From Flavobacteriales bacterium UBA6165 (GTDB lineage Bacteria; Bacteroidota; Bacteroidia; Flavobacteriales_D; Crocinitomicaceae), in the NCBI GenBank assembly GCA_002422285.1, contig DIUF01000115.1:1-9636 (forward strand): a stretch of 9,636 nt of DNA, given 5' to 3'. The number at the start of each line of letters is the position of its first letter. Position 1 is the first letter of the stretch. Below the pieces are notes generated by a model, which was given only the letters and a program-made list of their open reading frames with translations, searched no databases and was not told the origin of the DNA. Made by a program: the position numbers and the translations under genes. Positions 7,429 to 9,636 of the stretch are shown one piece after another.

Positions 7429-7474
7429 ATATTTTAGCAATTTTAATCGATTTAACCTATTTTTGCTAAAATAT
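7429..7474. promoter_or_regulatory. Inverted-repeat operator candidate in the hipB / LVIVD-operon divergent region
   Basis: Two perfect 12-bp arms, ATATTTTAGCAA (7429-7440) and TTGCTAAAATAT (7463-7474), are separated by 22 bp. The right arm overlaps a -7 promoter box and ends 5 bp before the GTG start of the antitoxin gene. HipB-type antitoxins are known to bind inverted repeats at their own promoter, so this is probably its autoregulatory operator. Centre-to-centre spacing of 34 bp is about three helical turns, suiting two dimers or a looped complex. Confidence 0.65.
7458..7465 (+). promoter_or_regulatory. Bacteroidota -7 box (TATTTTTG) of the hipB promoter
   Basis: The site is a full match to TAnnTTTG. 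Transcription would start near 7471, leaving a leader of only about ten bases before the GTG at 7480, so the message may be nearly leaderless. No clear -33 TTTG is seen; the matching region lies in or beside the left operator arm. Confidence 0.55.
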
Positions 7475-7479
7475 TAGCC

Positions 7480-7764
7480 GTGAAGTCATTTACTTTTTTC
7501 AAACAACCCAATGATGTTAAGCTCGAATTGGCTGAGAAAATCAAGGTGCTCAGAAAAAAGGCGGGCTACACCCAGCAGGAATTGGCCAAACGAACGCAAG
7601 TATCCTACGGCAGCATCAAACGCTTTGAGCAAACAGGCGAAATTTCCTTGATTCATTTGTTAGAAATCGCCCGAATTTTGGATGTTTTGGAAGATTTCGA
7701 CCTGCTTTTCAACAAAAAAGAGGAAGAAATTAGCGATTTGGTTAGAAAATCTTTTGAGGAATGA
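7480..7764 (+). CDS. hipB: HipB-like antitoxin, XRE-family helix-turn-helix protein
   Basis: The 94-residue protein carries an XRE/Cro helix-turn-helix at about 17-70: LAEKIKVLRKKAGYTQQELA, then TQVSYGSIKRFEQTG as turn and recognition helix. The GTG at 7480 is the only ordinary start in frame, since a TAA stands at 7453-7455. The following HipA-like fragment overlaps the stop by four bases (ATGA at 7761-7764), the usual arrangement of hipBA operons. In such systems HipB neutralises the HipA kinase and represses the operon. Here the kinase domain is absent downstream, so the protein would be an orphan regulator, acting on the inverted repeat just upstream or on hipBA copies elsewhere. The HTH call is firm; the HipB label rests on the neighbour. 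Confidence 0.88.
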   Translation: MKSFTFFKQPNDVKLELAEKIKVLRKKAGYTQQELAKRTQVSYGSIKRFEQTGEISLIHLLEIARILDVLEDFDLLFNKKEEEISDLVRKSFEE

Positions 7765-8027
7765 TAGAGAAGATTAACATATCGATACAGTTTCAGGATT
7801 CCGATGCACTTCATGCGGGTCAATTGACGACTGTGGCAGGAAAGAACTATTTCAAATACGACGCTAAATTCCTCAAAACCGGGCTCAATTTATCACCCGT
7901 TAAATTGAAATTCGACGATTCTATTCAACCGTGTCCCGCCGCTCCATTTGATAACCTATTAGGGGTTTTCAACGACTCCTTGCCAGATGGTCGGGGAAAA
8001 TTGATTGTGGATAGATCTGTACTTTAA
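7761..8027 (+). pseudogene. hipA: HipA N-terminal subdomain only (truncated HipA, or HipS-like)
   Basis: The 88-residue product matches only the N-terminal subdomain of HipA kinases: GLNLSPVKL (41-49), PFDNLLGVFNDSLPDG (62-77), then RGKLIVDRSVL and a stop. In full-length HipA the segment DSLPDGWGRLLLDR continues directly into a kinase of more than 300 residues, none of which is found downstream. The stop falls right after the DR motif and unrelated AT-rich sequence follows, as expected of a deletion or replacement breakpoint near 8015-8030. The usual Trp after PDG is Arg here. The alternative is a true small protein like HipS of HipBST systems, where the split N-domain acts as antitoxin; that would need a HipT kinase next door, which is missing. 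A degraded toxin gene is the simpler reading. Confidence 0.75.
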
Positions 8028-8043
8028 TTTCTAATTGTTTATA

Positions 8044-8535
8044 ATGAATCAGTTGACGACTTATTCCTATACTCTTAAATCTCAATCAAAACCGTTTAGA
8101 TTTTTTTTGATGCTAATTTCATTTGCACACATTGGCCTCGCCATTTTTATTGATAACCTTGGGGTTACTTTAATTTATTTGTGTTTTTCTGCTTTTACCT
8201 TGTTAATGACATTTAGAGCGACGAATTTGGAGATAAATGCCGAAAATGTTTCATTACGAAATGCATGGAGTAAAAAAATATATTGGTCTGTTCCAACAAA
8301 TTATGTCCAATCTGTTACAAAAGAATGCATGAATTGGACTTATTACAAGCAACGTTTTTTAGTGTTGAAAACGAAAGATGGTAAAATACACAGATTCAGA
8401 GTAATCTACAAACATCTTCACGAACTCAATTCAATTTTTAGTCAGTTCGATATTCCATTCATAATTGATGTTAACAATAAAAGATTGTCGTATGAATCAT
8501 GTCTAGATCAAAAACTCATAAGTAAATATGATTGA
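8044..8535 (+). CDS. Small membrane protein with two helices, function unknown
   Basis: The ATG at 8044 gives 163 residues; an in-frame TTG nine bases earlier is less likely. Residues 19-36 and 40-57 form a helical hairpin in the membrane, with the remainder probably cytosolic. After the helices the chain reads ATNLEINAENVSL, then IYWSVPTNYVQSV, then FLVLKTKDGKIHRFRV, a series of short strands followed by a C-terminal helix. That layout resembles the small bacterial PH-like domains attached to paired helices, but the match is one of form, not of recognised motif. The gene is more AT-rich than its neighbours and follows the HipA breakpoint by 16 bp, so it may have arrived with the event that removed the kinase. 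It converges with the lipoprotein gene ending 28 bp away. Confidence 0.7.
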   Translation: MNQLTTYSYTLKSQSKPFRFFLMLISFAHIGLAIFIDNLGVTLIYLCFSAFTLLMTFRATNLEINAENVSLRNAWSKKIYWSVPTNYVQSVTKECMNWTYYKQRFLVLKTKDGKIHRFRVIYKHLHELNSIFSQFDIPFIIDVNNKRLSYESCLDQKLISKYD

Positions 8536-8563
8536 TAGAATGTGAATTTGATTCAGACGGTTT

Positions 8564-8941
8564 TTAACTGCATTTCGTTGCTCCCCAATAAGAATGACCT
8601 CTACCTTCTCGGCATTTCCAACTTTCTCGAATTGATAAAACAGTCCAAGTTTGATTCGTTTTTGTAGCTTTCATTATGATTCTCATATCAGATACCGAAT
8701 CATCAGCCAATCCATTGTGAATTAAAGTGATTTCAAATTGATTTTCACCTGAAGTCTTGGTCGAGATTGTAAGTTTAGAATTCCCTTCAAGTTCATAGGA
8801 GCCATAGTACAATCTCATCAAATCCTCGGGAGAATTGATATCTGTGCGTGAAGCGATTTGCGCATTAAACTCTGTTGAATCAATGGAGTCTGAACACGAG
8901 GTTAAAAAAAGCAGTAAAAACAAGAATTTTAATCCTTTCAT
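8564..8941 (-). CDS. Small lipoprotein with C-terminal C-x2-GRGH-x2-W-x4-C motif, function unknown
   Basis: The 125-residue protein begins with a lipoprotein signal (MKGLKFLFLLLFLTSC) with lipidated Cys16. The middle reads as a small alpha+beta domain of the kind that forms a wall of strands: LEGNSKLTIST, NQFEITLIH, MRIIMKAT, TWTVLSIRESW. The last residues carry Cys110, GRGH at 113-116, Trp119 and Cys124. A Trp-x-Cys-x2-GRGH ending with a final Cys is, from memory, shared by small secreted proteins of unknown function in other phyla; the two Cys probably form a disulfide around the GRGH turn. Ser and Asp after the lipid Cys do not allow a firm localisation. It stands alone, convergent with the membrane protein gene and separated by a terminator from hppD upstream. 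Confidence 0.8.
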   Translation of the reverse strand: MKGLKFLFLLLFLTSCSDSIDSTEFNAQIASRTDINSPEDLMRLYYGSYELEGNSKLTISTKTSGENQFEITLIHNGLADDSVSDMRIIMKATKTNQTWTVLSIRESWKCREGRGHSYWGATKCS

Positions 8942-8988
8942 AAATCAATAATCAAATTTGGTGCATTATAATTTTATGTAACCGACTC

Positions 8989-9026
8989 TAAAAAAGCCAA
9001 AGACGCTTCCACCTTTGGCTTTTTTA
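8989..9026 (-). terminator. Rho-independent terminator after hppD
   Basis: A 14-bp perfect stem (8989-9002 TAAAAAAGCCAAAG with 9013-9026) encloses a 10-nt loop. Read on the - strand it ends in a T run, fitting the end of hppD transcription about 180 bp past its stop. Because both flanks are A/T runs it could act in both directions. Confidence 0.85.
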
Positions 9027-9154
9027 TTATATCAATCCACAACGAAACGCAACTTTATCAAAGTGCCGAGTTCGGGGGCTTATAGAAATTTAACTACGAT
9101 AAAACTTTAACCTAGTCTTTTGGCTCAATCGCAGAACAATAATAAAGCAGTGTT

Positions 9155-9197
9155 CCGCCAATAGCCAGCCGCCAATAGCTAAAGGCTAATAGCCAAC
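9155..9197. repeat. Cluster of short GCCAATAGC-like direct repeats
   Basis: CCGCCAATAGC occurs at 9155-9165 and again at 9169-9179, 14 bp apart, followed by the related GGCTAATAGCC at 9184-9194. The cluster starts five bases past the hppD stop. Similar degenerate AATAGCC tracts are, from memory, common between genes in Bacteroidota. The remainder of the 8942-9201 gap holds only the terminator. Confidence 0.6.
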
Positions 9198-9201
9198 CAC
9201 C

Positions 9202-9636
9202 TTAAAGCGTCCCCCTCTTCTCCTGCTCTCTTTCAATAGATTCAAAAAGCGCTTTGAAGTTTCCAGCTCCGAAGCCGCGAGCACCCATGCGCTGGATGAT
9301 TTCGAAAAATAAGGTTGGTCTGTCTTCAACGGGTTTGGTGAAGATTTGCAACAAATAGCCTTCTTCGTCAGCGTCTACCATGATGCCTAGTTTTTTAATC
9401 GCTTCGATGTCTTCATTTACCTTGTGGTCGAAAGCACCAACACGATCAGGAATGGCTGCGTAGTACTCGTCTGGTGGAGTGCTTAAAAACTCAATGCCTC
9501 GGCTGCGCAATTTAGCAACGGTTGTCAAAATGTCGTCTGTTGCTACTGCAATATGCTGCACACCTGGGCTTTCGTAAAAATCCAAATATTCTTCGATTTG
9601 AGATCTTTTCTTGCCTTCAGCGGGTTCGTTGATTGG
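9202..9636 (-). CDS. hppD: 4-hydroxyphenylpyruvate dioxygenase, C-terminal part (5' end outside window)
   Basis: The frame is open to the window edge, giving the last 144 residues of an enzyme usually about 350-390 long. It converts 4-hydroxyphenylpyruvate to homogentisate in tyrosine catabolism using Fe(II) and O2. Conserved signatures are present: NEPAEGKKRSQIEEYL at the edge, GVQHIAVATDDI with the second iron-ligand His (plus positions 9553-9564 region), STPPDEYY, DEEGYLLQIFTKP, and DRPTLFFEIIQRMGARGFG containing the iron-ligand Glu in FFE. It ends with NFKALFESIEREQEKRGTL, the normal C-terminal helix that closes the active site. The first iron-ligand His and the N-terminal domain lie outside. 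A TTG near 9585 is internal and not the start. Sequence quality and length show a normal functional gene; terminator and repeats follow. Confidence 0.97.
   Translation of the reverse strand, partial: PINEPAEGKKRSQIEEYLDFYESPGVQHIAVATDDILTTVAKLRSRGIEFLSTPPDEYYAAIPDRVGAFDHKVNEDIEAIKKLGIMVDADEEGYLLQIFTKPVEDRPTLFFEIIQRMGARGFGAGNFKALFESIEREQEKRGTL

Noticed and set aside
7348..7440. A 31-residue N-terminal extension of the LVIVD lipoprotein (start at 7440)
   Set aside because: It would bury the lipoprotein signal peptide inside the protein and run across the operator region. The ATG at 7347 gives a normal signal with a lipobox.
8028..8560. Hidden HipA/HipT kinase sequence after the HipA N-domain
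   Set aside because: The frame here encodes a two-helix membrane protein and none of the kinase motifs of HipA can be seen in any frame of this stretch.
9202..9585. hppD starting at the TTG near 9585 as a short complete gene
   Set aside because: The frame stays open to the window edge and the extra residues (NEPAEGKKRSQIEEYL) are conserved HPPD sequence, so the gene is cut by the window.

Overview
The window looks like a chromosomal stretch from a member of the Bacteroidota, most likely Flavobacteriales or a close relative. The signs are a C-terminal type IX secretion (T9SS) sorting domain on an esterase, signal peptides ending in AQ/SQ, several small outer-membrane barrels and lipoproteins, a TAnnTTTG-type -7 promoter box, little Shine-Dalgarno signal, and fairly AT-rich DNA. 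Nothing looks like a phage, insertion sequence, CRISPR array, tRNA or rRNA.

Left part, + strand (1-3626). A 5'-truncated SGNH-family hydrolase of the Bacteroidota lipoprotein type is followed 30 bp later by an alpha/beta-hydrolase esterase with a T9SS tail. The pair ends at a strong rho-independent terminator (2526-2563). A 317-bp gap holding a perfect 12-bp palindrome leads to an unassigned secreted protein that is probably an outer-membrane barrel.

Middle part, - strand (7347 down to 3733). Four tightly packed genes look like one operon: an LVIVD-repeat beta-propeller lipoprotein, a small outer-membrane barrel (ATGA overlap), an ECF sigma factor, and a regulator overlapping it by 14 bp. 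The regulator has a short cytosolic N-terminus, one inner-membrane helix, a long low-complexity linker and a C-terminal barrel ending in Phe. This is the layout of the dual membrane-spanning anti-sigma factors (Dma) described in Bacteroides thetaiotaomicron, so one protein could carry a signal from the outer membrane to the sigma factor. The sigma gene has no ATG; its frame is open back to the stop codon of the gene before it.

Right part (7429-8941). Divergent from that operon lies a HipB-like antitoxin gene followed by only the N-terminal subdomain of HipA; the kinase part is absent. Its promoter carries two perfect 12-bp inverted arms around a TAnnTTTG box, a strong candidate for an autoregulatory operator that may also touch the divergent operon. 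After the HipA fragment come an AT-rich two-helix membrane protein and a small convergent lipoprotein with a C-x2-GRGH-x2-W-x4-C end.

Far right, - strand (8989-9636). The C-terminal part of 4-hydroxyphenylpyruvate dioxygenase (tyrosine catabolism) is followed by short GCCAATAGC-like repeats and a strong terminator. This is ordinary core metabolism.

The most interesting points are the putative trans-envelope sigma/anti-sigma operon, its ATG-less sigma gene, and the toxin-less hipB/hipA-N remnant with an intact-looking operator at the head of that operon.
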